From: an uncultured Oscillospiraceae bacterium
GTDB lineage: Bacteria; Bacillota; Clostridia; Oscillospirales; Oscillospiraceae
Length of the DNA stretch: 44,483 bases
NCBI GenBank assembly: GCA_910585155.1
Contig: CAJUEC010000016.1
Coordinates: forward strand, 1 to 44,483
Direction of reading: 5' to 3'
The position numbers were made by a program, and so were the translations under genes. Below, piece after piece: positions 1-6,737 of the stretch. Under the pieces are notes generated by a model. That model searched no databases and was not told where the DNA came from. It worked only from the letters and a program-made list of their open reading frames with translations. The first letter of the stretch is position 1. Every line of letters starts with the position of its first letter.

Positions 1-53
1 AAAAATGACATTCTATTTCGGCGAAAATCGACATTTTCTGCTTGGCGTTGACA
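1..53. repeat. IS21-like terminal sequence, left copy (inverted)
   Basis: These 53 bases are the exact reverse complement of 6039-6091. Read on the minus strand, the sequence begins TGTCAACGCC and carries two internal repeats of the form AATGTC...TTTTCGCCG / AATGTC...TTTTCGGCG. A 5'-TG end with internal repeats is typical of IS21-family termini. The element's body would lie left of the window, so the family call is an inference from the ends alone. Confidence 0.6.
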
Positions 54-161
54 AACCAGCAGGGCCCCGTTGTTGCCCCGGGCCAGGGCCCGCACGATAT
101 AGCCCCGGATTGCCTTGTTCTTCTCCACCTCCAGCTCGGTGGTCTCGTCCAAAAAGGCCAT
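54..161 (-). pseudogene. Mu gp26-like phage protein, 5' fragment cut by IS end
   Basis: The ATG at 161 follows a strong AAGGAGGGG ribosome site and opens a frame beginning MAFLDETTELEVEKNKAIRG. About 35 phage-derived codons remain before the frame runs into the IS21-like terminus at 53. The position directly after a DUF2730-like gene is where Mu-like phages encode the small winged-helix gp26-type protein of about 100 residues, and the surviving N-terminus resembles that group as I remember it. The 3' part should lie beyond the IS to the left, outside the window. Confidence 0.55.
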
Positions 162-164
162 AAT

Positions 165-509
165 TTACCCCTCCTTTCCGAAGGATGTGATGAGCCGGAG
201 AACTTGGTCGAGCTTCTGGTTGAGCCCGCTGATATTGTGGTCGACGCTGTTCATGCTGCGGATGAAGTCCTCCCGCAAGGTGTAGACCAGCGGCATATCG
301 CTCTTCAGGTCGTTGAACTGGCCGGTCAGCTCCTTCAGCTCCTGCTCCCGCTTGCGGGCCTCCTCTTGGATGTCGGCGGCGTTCTTCTTATCCGCGTCTT
401 CCAGGGAGGTCAGCGTCTTCTTGATGAAGTAGGTCAGGGCTCCGACCACCAGGGTGCAGAGTAGCGACGCCGCTGCGCCGATGACGGCGGTGATCTGGAT
501 GATGTCCAT
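165..509 (-). CDS. DUF2730-like phage membrane/coiled-coil protein
   Basis: A 114-residue protein with one N-terminal membrane segment (about residues 5-28) followed by a charged coiled coil (about 35-105). This is the architecture of the Mu gp25 / DUF2730 group that precedes the morphogenesis genes in transposable phages. The ATG at 509 is chosen because AAGGAGG lies just upstream; an in-frame ATG further upstream would overlap the holin gene with no better ribosome site. The next gene starts 3 bases after the stop. A spanin-like role is also possible; the DUF2730 assignment rests on shape and position, not on a signature residue. Confidence 0.55.
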   Translation of the reverse strand: MDIIQITAVIGAAASLLCTLVVGALTYFIKKTLTSLEDADKKNAADIQEEARKREQELKELTGQFNDLKSDMPLVYTLREDFIRSMNSVDHNISGLNQKLDQVLRLITSFGKEG

Positions 510-519
510 GGGGGCCTCC

Positions 520-1041
520 TTACTCGGCGGCAGCTCCACCGACGCCTTCTTTCACCTTGGCCTCGTCGATGCCGTCCAGCAGGGCCCCGGGGAGCGTCAG
601 GTAGGGGTCGTCCCGCTTGACCTTGAGGACGGCGTCCTCGATACACTTGGTCAGGTAGTCGTCAAAGCTGCCCAGGTTCTCGGTAATGACCCGCTGCGCC
701 TCCGGAGCGATCGCGGCCTTCACCTCACAGAAGACCTTCTTGCCCAGGATGACCAGCTCCTCCTTGCTGTTGAGCCCGGCCTTGACGCCGTCCCTGATCG
801 CCTTGGCGGTGGTCTGCTCCATGGCATTGACCGAAACCGTCGCCAGATTGACCACGTCGTCCAGGGCGTTCTCCAGCAGCTCGCGGGCCGTCTTGTCCTC
901 GATCTGCTTCGTCTGCGCCTTCATCTGGGCCCCGGCCAGCCGGATGTAGTAGACCGCATAGGCCCCGGCCAGGGCGATGACGGCGAGGACGATGTTGGCG
1001 AGCACGTTGCCCGCCGCGCTGGTGATGACTTCCATGTTCAT
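520..1041 (-). CDS. Phage holin, LLH family
   Basis: A 173-residue protein with a single N-terminal membrane helix (about residues 10-33) and a long soluble, mostly helical tail. This is the arrangement of the LLH-type holins of Gram-positive phages. Holins permeabilise the membrane so that the endolysin reaches the wall, and a lysin gene lies close by at 1487-2866. The gene is the first after the hairpin at 1064-1097 and is followed closely by the DUF2730-like gene, so it probably heads the next transcription unit. An AAGGAGGCAG ribosome site precedes the ATG. Confidence 0.75.
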   Translation of the reverse strand: MNMEVITSAAGNVLANIVLAVIALAGAYAVYYIRLAGAQMKAQTKQIEDKTARELLENALDDVVNLATVSVNAMEQTTAKAIRDGVKAGLNSKEELVILGKKVFCEVKAAIAPEAQRVITENLGSFDDYLTKCIEDAVLKVKRDDPYLTLPGALLDGIDEAKVKEGVGGAAAE

Positions 1042-1063
1042 GCTGTTCTGCCTCCTTCAAGCA

Positions 1064-1097
1064 AAAAATAATACTACGGGCTTTGCCCGTAGTATTA
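1064..1097 (-). terminator. Rho-independent terminator after mor
   Basis: A perfect 13-bp stem (1069-1081 with 1085-1097, three-base loop) lies between mor and the holin gene. On the minus strand it is followed by a T-rich run. It would end the early transcript, so the holin and structural genes would need a separate, perhaps Mor-dependent, promoter in the short gap before 1041. Confidence 0.8.
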
Positions 1098-1150
1098 GGG
1101 TAACTTGTTTTGTTGGAAGTGTCCTTATGAAGCAATTCTTAGATTTAATT

Positions 1151-1468
1151 CTAAGGAGCCCCATTCTGCCCACCGAACAGGTCGATCTGGCCCTCCACGA
1201 TGCCGGGGCCGCACAGCTCCCGAACCCAGCGGTCGGTCACGCCGTACTTCCGGGCCAGCTCGCTGTGGTTGTAGCCGTTGAACTCGTCCTTGATGTGAGC
1301 ATCGCGGACAGGGCGCGTAATGCTTTCCGCTTGGGGGATGTAGATAGTCGCTCCACCGATCACCTCGGCGAGCTTATAGAAATTCTCGACCCCGATTGCC
1401 TCGGCAATCTGACGCCAGAGGCCGTCCGGCAGCATCTCAACGGTCAGCTCTTTTAAGAATTTGTCCAT
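1151..1468 (-). CDS. mor: Mor-family middle-operon transcription activator
   Basis: A 105-residue protein matching the Mor/C activator family of Mu-like phages. The N-terminal half (LWRQIAEAIG, then FYKLAEVIGGATIYIPQ) is the dimerisation region with the typical glycine-rich beta strand. The C-terminal half contains the helix-turn-helix (about residues 68-90, around HSELARKYGVTDRWVREL). In Mu, Mor switches on the middle promoter. The ribosome site AAGGAGG precedes the ATG. It is slightly shorter than Mu Mor (about 129 residues). Here it lies downstream of the lysin, next to a terminator and the holin operon, so the holin/late unit is its likely target. Confidence 0.85.
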   Translation of the reverse strand: MDKFLKELTVEMLPDGLWRQIAEAIGVENFYKLAEVIGGATIYIPQAESITRPVRDAHIKDEFNGYNHSELARKYGVTDRWVRELCGPGIVEGQIDLFGGQNGAP

Positions 1469-1486
1469 GCCCGCGCCTCCTTTCCG

Positions 1487-2866
1487 TTACTCCTCCGGCG
1501 TCTGGCACATCCTGCCCAGGATGCCGAAGATCTCACCGACTGTCATTTGCGTCCCATACCGAGCGGCCCAGACCTCCGGGCTGTTGATGATACCGGCCTC
1601 CACGAGCCGCGTCAGGCCCTCCCTCTGCCACTCGGGGAACTGGGCCAGGGGGTCGGGCTCCGGGGGCTCTGTGGGGCTCTGTGGCGTTTCCTGGGCCATA
1701 ACCGCGCCCAGCAGCTTCACCACGCTGGCCCCGTAGCCTTTGCCCGGTACCGCCCAGCCCTTGCCCTGGGGATTGTCGGAGGCCCCCAGCCATTCCACAA
1801 ACTCAGCAGAGCCCCGGACGACCAGGGAGAAGCGCGGGTCGACGCAAGCGTTCACCAGCGGCTCCTTGGAGGCGTATGCTTTCAGGTGCTGGATTTGGGC
1901 CCGGACGCCGGTGCGCGGGTCGGGGAACGTCGCCGCCTGTCCCGCCGAGTTCCCGTTCAGGGCCCCGATACCCGCGAAGTTGTTCTGCCCCGGCCGGACG
2001 ATGCCGCCGAACTTGAAGAAGCCGGTCTCATGGAGACTCTGCGCCCAAGCCACATCGCCCCGGACGCCCTCAGCCCGGCCCTCCTCCAGATACATCTCCG
2101 CCAGCTCCTCAAGGGAGCAGCTGGTGATCTTCGGCTCAGTGTTCTTGCTCCGGCAATAGAGGGCCATCTGCTGGGCCGTGGCCCGGGTCTCGCCCATGAT
2201 CGCCGTCTTGGCCTCCTCGGTGGGGGCGTCGGGGCCCGCTCCGTTGAGCTCCGCCAGCTTCGCGGCGACCTTGGCCTTGAACTGCTCCCAGTGGGGGAGG
2301 ATGTAGAGCGGGCAGTTTTTCCGGGCTCCCTGCACGATCGCGTCCGGGTGGCCCATCCAGTGATTGTGCGTGTAAAGCTGCTCCACAGTCAGGCCGTACT
2401 TCTTCAGCAGCAGCGCGGCCAGGATAACGCCGTTGGCCTCGGCCCCCAGGTCTTCTTTGCTCCCGGAGCCGTCCATGATGATCTCGATCGCGATGGTCGT
2501 CCCATTCCCCGGGCCGCTGCTGCCGTCCCCGGCGTGCCAGCCCACCTCGGTGTCCTCCAGGTTCTGCCACGCATTGATGTCGTCCACATAGTAATGGACG
2601 CGGGCGTCGTTCATGTTTGCGTTGGGCCACGTCGCCCGGGTGTACTGCTCCGCGTCCTCCTCCACATTCTCCAGATCGTTGGTGTTGTGGATGGTCACGC
2701 CCGCCACCTTGCCGGTGCCCCCGGAAAGCCGCTTGTCCGCCTTGAACTTCTGGCCCTTCTTGTATTTCCCGGAGTCCTTGGGCCACTTGGCCCCCCAGGG
2801 GATGATCTTCTCGTTGATGACGAGGCCACACTCCGTCCTCGTCGCGTCAGGTGTCAGTTTTGCCAT
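1487..2866 (-). CDS. Endolysin: N-acetylmuramoyl-L-alanine amidase with glucosaminidase-like domain
   Basis: A 459-residue modular lysin. The N-terminal part (about 1-210) is an Amidase_2/PGRP domain with zinc-ligand motifs: TIHNT near residue 60, HAGDG, and the HNHWMGHPD region. It should cleave the bond between MurNAc and the stem peptide. The central part (about 245-395) resembles a GH73-type glucosaminidase/muramidase, with AWAQSLHETGFF and NNFAGIGA. The proline-rich C-terminus ends in a short helical segment. No signal peptide is seen, in line with holin-dependent release. The start follows ATAGGAGGT. The stop is 19 bases from the mor start. Confidence 0.85.
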   Translation of the reverse strand: MAKLTPDATRTECGLVINEKIIPWGAKWPKDSGKYKKGQKFKADKRLSGGTGKVAGVTIHNTNDLENVEEDAEQYTRATWPNANMNDARVHYYVDDINAWQNLEDTEVGWHAGDGSSGPGNGTTIAIEIIMDGSGSKEDLGAEANGVILAALLLKKYGLTVEQLYTHNHWMGHPDAIVQGARKNCPLYILPHWEQFKAKVAAKLAELNGAGPDAPTEEAKTAIMGETRATAQQMALYCRSKNTEPKITSCSLEELAEMYLEEGRAEGVRGDVAWAQSLHETGFFKFGGIVRPGQNNFAGIGALNGNSAGQAATFPDPRTGVRAQIQHLKAYASKEPLVNACVDPRFSLVVRGSAEFVEWLGASDNPQGKGWAVPGKGYGASVVKLLGAVMAQETPQSPTEPPEPDPLAQFPEWQREGLTRLVEAGIINSPEVWAARYGTQMTVGEIFGILGRMCQTPEE

Positions 2867-2880
2867 GGTGGTTTTACCTC

Positions 2881-3264
2881 CTATAAGTTGGTGATGGGGA
2901 GAATGACCTCATCAATGAGCTCCCCGTAGTTGTACTTCGTGCGGCCCTCGCTCTCAAGTTTTCTGAGAAAGGCGTTGTACTCGACCGCAAGCTTGAGCAG
3001 CTTGAGGACGCCGACTTCCTCCGGCGAGACCTCCTTCATGTCCGGCCCCACCATGAAGCCGATCGCCTTAATGAGCGAGAGCTCCGCCCGGATGGGCTCG
3101 GAGGTGTAGAACGCTTCAAACGCCTCGAACGCTTCCCGGGCGAACTTCTTTCGATTGAGCCGGGTTTTGTTGGGCGGGAGGACTCCGTCCGCTTGGAGTT
3201 GCTTTTTAATGGCCGCTCTCTCGGCCTTCTCGCGCTGCGTGATCCGCTTCTGTTTCTTTGCCAT
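2881..3264 (-). CDS. Hypothetical phage protein, basic/helical
   Basis: 127 residues, not recognised. The first 40 residues are very basic (MAKKQKRITQREKAERAAIK); the remainder is acidic and helical with no membrane segment or cysteine motif. The start at 3264 gives a compact soluble protein, though the GGGGCTGG ribosome site is only fair; longer in-frame starts run through upstream genes. It lies 14 bases upstream of the lysin within the co-directional phage gene series. The basic tail could bind nucleic acid, but nothing specific supports this. Confidence 0.6.
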   Translation of the reverse strand: MAKKQKRITQREKAERAAIKKQLQADGVLPPNKTRLNRKKFAREAFEAFEAFYTSEPIRAELSLIKAIGFMVGPDMKEVSPEEVGVLKLLKLAVEYNAFLRKLESEGRTKYNYGELIDEVILPITNL

Positions 3265-3275
3265 ATTCCAGCCCC

Positions 3276-3455
3276 CTAACGCTTCGGCGGGCCCTGTGCG
3301 GCCCCGTAGCCCGCGACGTGGAGCTGCTCCGGCGTGTCCTCGGTGATGGACACCACACGCACGTCGCCCAGGGGCTCCAGTCTCATAGCGATGTCCTCCT
3401 TGACGCCGATCGCCTGACCGGGCGGAGCTCCCACCTGGAGGGTGATGGTTAGCAT
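3276..3455 (-). CDS. Small hypothetical phage protein
   Basis: 59 residues beginning MLTITLQVGAPPGQ, predicted as mostly beta strand, with no recognised domain. The ATG at 3455 follows a GGAGAGGAGG ribosome site and overlaps the end of the upstream cysteine-rich gene by seven bases, as in tightly packed phage operons. The function is unknown. Confidence 0.5.
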   Translation of the reverse strand: MLTITLQVGAPPGQAIGVKEDIAMRLEPLGDVRVVSITEDTPEQLHVAGYGAAQGPPKR

Positions 3456-3631
3456 GACCGCCGCCTCCTCTCCGAGGGCTTGCCCTGCAATCCGCACCGA
3501 CTCGGGTCATTCTGACAGGCCCCGCGACACTTCCGGGCCTTGCGACGCCAGCAGTCAGCGCAGCATCGCCGCTCACGGACCTTGTCGCAGTAGAAGCGGG
3601 CGCAGTACCGGCCCTTATATACTCCGGCCAT
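3449..3631 (-). CDS. Small cysteine-rich phage protein
   Basis: 60 residues with eight cysteines (YCARFYC, RRCCADC, RKCRGAC, SRCG and the C-terminal cysteine) and very high arginine content. It looks like a small zinc-binding protein, though the spacing fits no family I know. An AGAGGGGG ribosome site precedes the ATG. It overlaps its downstream neighbour by seven bases and lies among other small early phage genes. Confidence 0.55.
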   Translation of the reverse strand: MAGVYKGRYCARFYCDKVRERRCCADCWRRKARKCRGACQNDPSRCGLQGKPSERRRRSC

Positions 3632-3643
3632 GTGAGCCCCCTC

Positions 3644-3880
3644 TCAGCCGTGGGTGGCGTTGAAGTTTTCAATCGCCCACCTGTTGCCTGTGGCGTACAC
3701 GGCCCTCCGGGTGCGCTCGGCGGGCCCCTCCCGCCTTCGGGGGATGGAGGCCAGGGCCTCCATCATCCCGCAGTCCGGGCAAATGTCCGTGGTGTTGTCC
3801 GCCCGGGAGAGGGCGGGCCGCTCTGTGTACCTCCTGCCGCAGATCGGGCACACGCGCCCAGCCTGTTCGCTGTTACTCAC
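3644..3880 (-). CDS. Small zinc-ribbon phage protein
   Basis: 78 residues starting from a GTG at 3880, with a GAAGGAGG ribosome site located inside the upstream gene, which it overlaps by eight bases. Two CxxCG knuckles (RVCPICGRRY near residue 11 and DICPDCGMM near 34) form a probable single zinc ribbon, followed by a basic helical tail. Such small zinc proteins are common in the early region of Gram-positive phages, but no specific role is known. Confidence 0.6.
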   Translation of the reverse strand: MSNSEQAGRVCPICGRRYTERPALSRADNTTDICPDCGMMEALASIPRRREGPAERTRRAVYATGNRWAIENFNATHG

Positions 3881-4250
3881 TGCTGCTGCCTCCTTCCGTC
3901 TGCTCTGGTCTGCCGTCCGCCCCCAGGGGGCCGAGTCCCAGCTTCTTGCGGTAGATGTTCGCCGCCCGGATGACCTGGGCAAAGGCCGCGTCGCTCGCCA
4001 CGCTTGAGGCGATGTTCTTCCGGGCTTTCTCGGAGCCGTTGTGCCCGGTCGCCCCGGGGATAGCCGCCAGCGCGACCGGGTTGAGCTCCGTGAGGCGGCG
4101 GGCGACGGACTCCGGGAGCTTCTGGTAATAGATGCGGAGGAACACAAGCCCAGTCTCGGCGCAGACCTCCACATCGCTCCGGGCGGTGCGCTGCATCTCA
4201 ATGATGCCGCCCAGCGCAGCCAGGATGTCCTGGTCGCTTGCCCCCTTCAT
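3873..4250 (-). CDS. Hypothetical phage early protein
   Basis: 125 residues, soluble and helical, not recognised. The ATG at 4250 overlaps the gemA stop as ATGA, and the ribosome site GGAAGGAGG lies in the end of gemA, so the two are translationally coupled. It has an acidic, serine-rich C-terminus. Its place right after gemA groups it with early transposable-phage genes. Confidence 0.6.
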   Translation of the reverse strand: MKGASDQDILAALGGIIEMQRTARSDVEVCAETGLVFLRIYYQKLPESVARRLTELNPVALAAIPGATGHNGSEKARKNIASSVASDAAFAQVIRAANIYRKKLGLGPLGADGRPEQTEGGSSSE

Positions 4251-4696
4251 CCCTCCCCCTCCTTCCGCTCCTGCCGTTTCAGGATCGCCTTGTGCCCCTC
4301 GATCACCTTCTCGCACTGGGCCACGTTCAGCCATTCCAGCCGGTCGACGCCGGTCATGCGCTTTACGAAGCCCTGGATGCGCTGGGGGTTGTCGTTCCAG
4401 CCCAGCGACTCAGTCAGGGCGTAGATTTTGCGCCGCTGCTGGATGGTGCGGGCGTCGCCGCCCTCGTCGGTGCGCTTGGGGCGGGTGCTGTGGCTGACCC
4501 CGTCCTTCATATTCTGGAGGACGCGGGCCACCTCGTTGATCTGCCCCTGGGTCAGTGCCTTTATGGACGCCTTCCCGGTCTCGCGGTAGACCACCGCATG
4601 GAGGTCTTCATCCGTCATGTGCAGCTCTGGCGACTTGGCGATCGCCCAGAGGGTGCGGATGGAGGGCTGCTTGCGCCCTGTTCGTGCTGCTGCCAT
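4247..4696 (-). CDS. gemA: GemA-like regulatory protein (DUF1018)
   Basis: 149 residues matching the GemA/DUF1018 family of Mu-like phages. The start is basic (RKQPSIRTLWAIAK). A C-terminal segment contains LTESLGWNDNPQRIQGFVKRMTG-type residues (about 95-115), the most characteristic block of the family. In Mu, GemA modulates host gene expression and supercoiling. It follows gam, as in Mu, after an AAGGAGGC ribosome site. The gene order gam-gemA is itself strong support. Confidence 0.85.
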   Translation of the reverse strand: MAAARTGRKQPSIRTLWAIAKSPELHMTDEDLHAVVYRETGKASIKALTQGQINEVARVLQNMKDGVSHSTRPKRTDEGGDARTIQQRRKIYALTESLGWNDNPQRIQGFVKRMTGVDRLEWLNVAQCEKVIEGHKAILKRQERKEGEG

Positions 4697-4713
4697 TCCT
4701 CGGGCCTCCTTTC

Positions 4714-5235
4714 TCAGCCGCCCGCCTTGATCTGCTCCAGCTTGGCGATGTTCACCTCATAGCCGAAGACGTCGCTCTGTTTCCAGGTGGCTCCGACCGC
4801 GTTGACCGTGTCCTCGCCGTACTTCTTCAGGGCGTCCTTGCTGATCTTCTCCTTCACCACGATGCAGTCGTGCATCTGGCGCGACTTCAGGCGGCGGATG
4901 ATCTCCTCCAGCTTCTCCTTCGCCCGGGGGAGGGAAATGGAGGTGGAGAGCCGGAAGCCCACCTCGCCGAAGGTCAGGGTCATGGTCTTCGCCTTCCCCA
5001 TCTCGTCCCGGTGCTCGGTGACGAACGCCTTGATCTCCCGCTCCAGCCGGGCCTGGGCGTCCTTGATGGGCTTGCTCTGCTCCTCGGCCACCTTCTGGGC
5101 CCCGATGATCTGCTTTTGCATATCGCTCTCGATGTCGCCCAGCGCAATCTGGGCCTCCGCGATCTGCCGGAGGGCGTCGTTTACGTCCTCCCAGGTTTTG
5201 AGGGTCGGCTCCTCAATGACTCGCTTTCTTGCCAT
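4714..5235 (-). CDS. gam: Host-nuclease inhibitor Gam
   Basis: 173 residues of the Mu Gam family. The protein has a helical coiled-coil N-terminal part (about 20-80) and a beta-rich C-terminal part (from about TLTFGEVGFRLST). Gam is a Ku-like dimer that binds double-strand DNA ends and protects phage DNA from host exonucleases. It lies upstream of gemA by 17 bases with its own AAGGAG ribosome site. Full length for the family; no defect seen. Confidence 0.9.
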   Translation of the reverse strand: MARKRVIEEPTLKTWEDVNDALRQIAEAQIALGDIESDMQKQIIGAQKVAEEQSKPIKDAQARLEREIKAFVTEHRDEMGKAKTMTLTFGEVGFRLSTSISLPRAKEKLEEIIRRLKSRQMHDCIVVKEKISKDALKKYGEDTVNAVGATWKQSDVFGYEVNIAKLEQIKAGG

Positions 5236-5275
5236 GTCTAAGCTCCTTTCGGTTATATGCCCGCGCCCGTCGGCG

Positions 5276-5452
5276 TCAGGGGTACAAAATATACTGCTCC
5301 GTGAAGATCATGTAGAGCCCCAGGGGGAGGAGCAGCACTGCGGCGGTGGCGTCCTGGTCGATGGGGGTCGCCCCGGTCGCGGCCAGAAGCAGGATGAGCC
5401 AGGAGAGAACCACCAGGGCCGCGCCCATGTGCCGCTGCTTTCTCATTTTCAT
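5276..5452 (-). CDS. Small two-helix membrane protein
   Basis: 58 residues with two hydrophobic helices (about 9-26 and 37-55) and a basic N-terminus beginning MKMRKQRHMG. The ATG at 5452 overlaps the stop of the XRE regulator as ATGA, with GAGGAAAAG as ribosome site, indicating coupled translation. The function is unknown; small membrane proteins in this early position may affect superinfection, but that is speculation. Confidence 0.55.
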   Translation of the reverse strand: MKMRKQRHMGAALVVLSWLILLLAATGATPIDQDATAAVLLLPLGLYMIFTEQYILYP

Positions 5453-5817
5453 TGTCTTTTCCTCACTATGTGGAACTTTTGAAAAAGCATATCGTCCAGC
5501 GTGTTCACGATGTCCCACAGTGCGTCTCTAGTTTCGATGAGGTCATTAAATGTATAGAACTGTTCTGCGTATTCAGGTGTGTATCGGGGCATGGATCCCC
5601 ATCTCAGCCATGTGTAAGTTACGCCATATTTACAGCCTATCAGCATAAGCAGCGTATCTGAGGGATTTTCCCGACCTTTTTCAATAGCGCTGATATGTGT
5701 CTGAGAGACACCAAGTGTCTCCGCAAATTTCGTCTGATTGAATCCTTCTGCCTCCCTTACTTCTCGAACCCTCTTTCCCACCATTTCCGGGGATAACTTT
5801 ACTTCCATTTTTGCCAC
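5449..5817 (-). CDS. XRE-family phage regulator
   Basis: 122 residues (from GTG 5817; an ATG at 5808 with GGGGTGG upstream is an equally good start). The N-terminal helix-turn-helix (about 13-68) is of the Cro/CI type, with QTKFAETLGVSQTHISAIEKG as the core. The C-terminal 50 residues are a likely dimerisation helix. It is transcribed in the same direction as gam and gemA rather than divergently, which is unusual for a lysogenic repressor and fits an early regulator. The true repressor could lie in the missing part of the phage. Confidence 0.75.
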   Translation of the reverse strand: MAKMEVKLSPEMVGKRVREVREAEGFNQTKFAETLGVSQTHISAIEKGRENPSDTLLMLIGCKYGVTYTWLRWGSMPRYTPEYAEQFYTFNDLIETRDALWDIVNTLDDMLFQKFHIVRKRQ

Positions 5818-5824
5818 CCCTGCC

Positions 5825-6037
5825 TCAGAGCATCATCATGGAGGACGCTTGCTCGATGATCTTCACGGTGACCGTGTCCTCGCCCCGCTCGGCCAGGATG
5901 CGCCCCACGTTGGAGAGGGTACGGTCGAGGAGGCGGAAACAGCCCGTCCGCATATTACACGCCCGCTCCTTCAGCTCCAGCAGGGCGTCCTGGGTGATAT
6001 TGAAGTCCTCCAGGTAGCCCTCCACCTCGGAGGGGGC
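5825..6037 (-). pseudogene. Phage early gene, 3' fragment cut by IS end
   Basis: An open frame of about 70 codons enters from the IS21-like terminus at 6039 and continues to a stop at 5825. The residues include EGYLEDFNITQDALLELKER and end in SSMMML. In-frame, the IS side has a stop right at the junction, so the N-terminal part is missing. The protein looks like a helical DNA-associated early protein, not recognised. In an intact phage this would sit between the MuB-type ATPase and the XRE gene. Confidence 0.6.
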
Positions 6038-6038
6038 T

Positions 6039-6297
6039 TGTCAACGCCAAGCAGAAAATGTCGATTTTCGCCGAAATAGAATGTCATTTTTCGGCGGTCA
6101 GCATAGCAGTGTATACAGCCCTTATACACCACTTCACTTGCCGGCTTGAAGCCTGTCAAGCCCTGATTTATCAGCTCGTTTCAGGCTTGACGGGCGAAAA
6201 CGGCAAGTATAATTATTCAATAGCTGTACACGTTTACCCGCCATTTTTCGACATTCCATGTTCGGCGAAAAACTACAAAATCGCACCGGCGTTGACA
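6039..6297. mobile_element. 259-bp IS21-like miniature element without transposase
   Basis: The left end starts TGTCAACGCC and the right end closes with GGCGTTGACA. Aligned as inverted repeats, the two ends share TGTCAACGCC, then TTTTCGCCGAA, GAATGTC and GGCGG at matching spacing. Ends starting 5'-TG with internal repeats are characteristic of IS21-family elements. Only about 150 bases lie between the ends, with no istA or istB reading frame. Flanks 6031-6038 and 6298-6305 do not match, so there is no target duplication: it is either an internal deletion derivative that has recombined, or one arm of a composite transposon. The outer 53 bases are repeated, inverted, at 1-53. Confidence 0.6.
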
Positions 6298-6451
6298 TGT
6301 CGCTGGCCTTGGTCCAAATAGTGGTGTCAGCAAAGGCCGGACGGTACAGCAGCGGGGACAGGCTGACCATAGTAAATCCGGCAAACAGCCAGTGGCCCAG
6401 GTCCGGTCCCCGGTTGGGAGCGTTCTGGGATGGAGTGGGATGTTGGGTCAA
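6298..6451 (-). pseudogene. Conjugative pilin-like (VirB2/TrbC-type) protein, 5' fragment
   Basis: A TTG at 6451, seven bases after AGGAGG, opens 51 codons with a hydrophobic segment (LFAGFTMVSLSPLLYRPAFA, about 22-41) that looks like a signal sequence ending in AFA. TTIWTKASD follows before the frame is cut by the IS-like end at 6297. The region around (S/T)IWxKAS at the mature start resembles VirB2/TrbC-type pilins of Clostridia ICEs as I remember them; the two membrane helices expected downstream are lost. Another secreted ICE protein is possible. Confidence 0.45.
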
Positions 6452-6485
6452 GCAAATTCCTCCTTTGTGTTTTGGGTAAAAATGA

Positions 6486-6555
6486 AGGCCAGCGCCCGGT
6501 TGTGGACACTGGCCTGACTGCCGCGGGACATGAAGAAAGACGCCCTCCGGCGTCT
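6486..6555 (-). other. Two leader hairpins upstream of the truncated pilin gene
   Basis: Arms 6538-6544/6549-6555 (AGACGCC with GGCGTCT, four-base loop) and 6486-6492/6509-6515 (AGGCCAG with CTGGCCT) lie in the transcript leader between the promoter at 6601-6629 and the TTG start. They could attenuate or stabilise the message. No long T-run follows either, so termination is not certain. Confidence 0.45.
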
Positions 6556-6600
6556 GTCCTACGGCCGTTTTCACTTGTGGTTACAGTTTTGAGCATGACC

Positions 6601-6629
6601 ATCTTAACATATATGGATTTGCGGTTCAA
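6601..6629 (-). promoter_or_regulatory. Sigma-A promoter for the ICE transfer operon
   Basis: On the minus strand, -35 TTGAAC (6629-6624), a 17-base spacer and -10 TAAGAT (6606-6601). It points at the truncated pilin-like gene. A TTGGCAG repeat, spaced by four bases, lies just upstream. Confidence 0.55.
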
Positions 6630-6686
6630 TAGCAAAACGCTGCCAATTTACTGCCAATCCACAGCCAAATAAATTTTTCTATAATT

Positions 6687-6726
6687 AAACGGCAGGACAG
6701 CTATGATCTTCACTGACCTGCCGTTT
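6687..6726 (-). terminator. Terminator of the toxin-antitoxin operon
   Basis: A 10-bp stem, AAACGGCAGG (6687-6696) with CCTGCCGTTT (6717-6726), lies 12 bases after the toxin stop. The loop is 20 bases and the following T-run is weak, so termination may be partial. Confidence 0.55.
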
Positions 6727-6737
6727 ATATCTGTTTA

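Larger units (their letters stand above)
54..6038 (-). mobile_element. Mu-like transposable prophage fragment (early/middle region)
   Basis: A block of minus-strand phage genes recognisable by order and content: XRE regulator, host-nuclease inhibitor Gam, GemA, small unknowns, lysin, Mor activator, LLH-type holin, DUF2730-like and gp26-like proteins. This matches the early-to-middle segment of a Mu-like phage. Transposase A and B, the terminase and all head and tail genes are absent, and a gene is cut at each end by an IS21-like terminus. The fragment is therefore a defective remnant, possibly mobilised by the flanking IS ends. Confidence 0.85.

Noticed and set aside
6134..6574. Single 146-codon protein across 6298
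   Set aside because: The left third of this frame is IS-like terminal DNA. The real gene is the pilin-like fragment that ends at 6298; the fusion is accidental.
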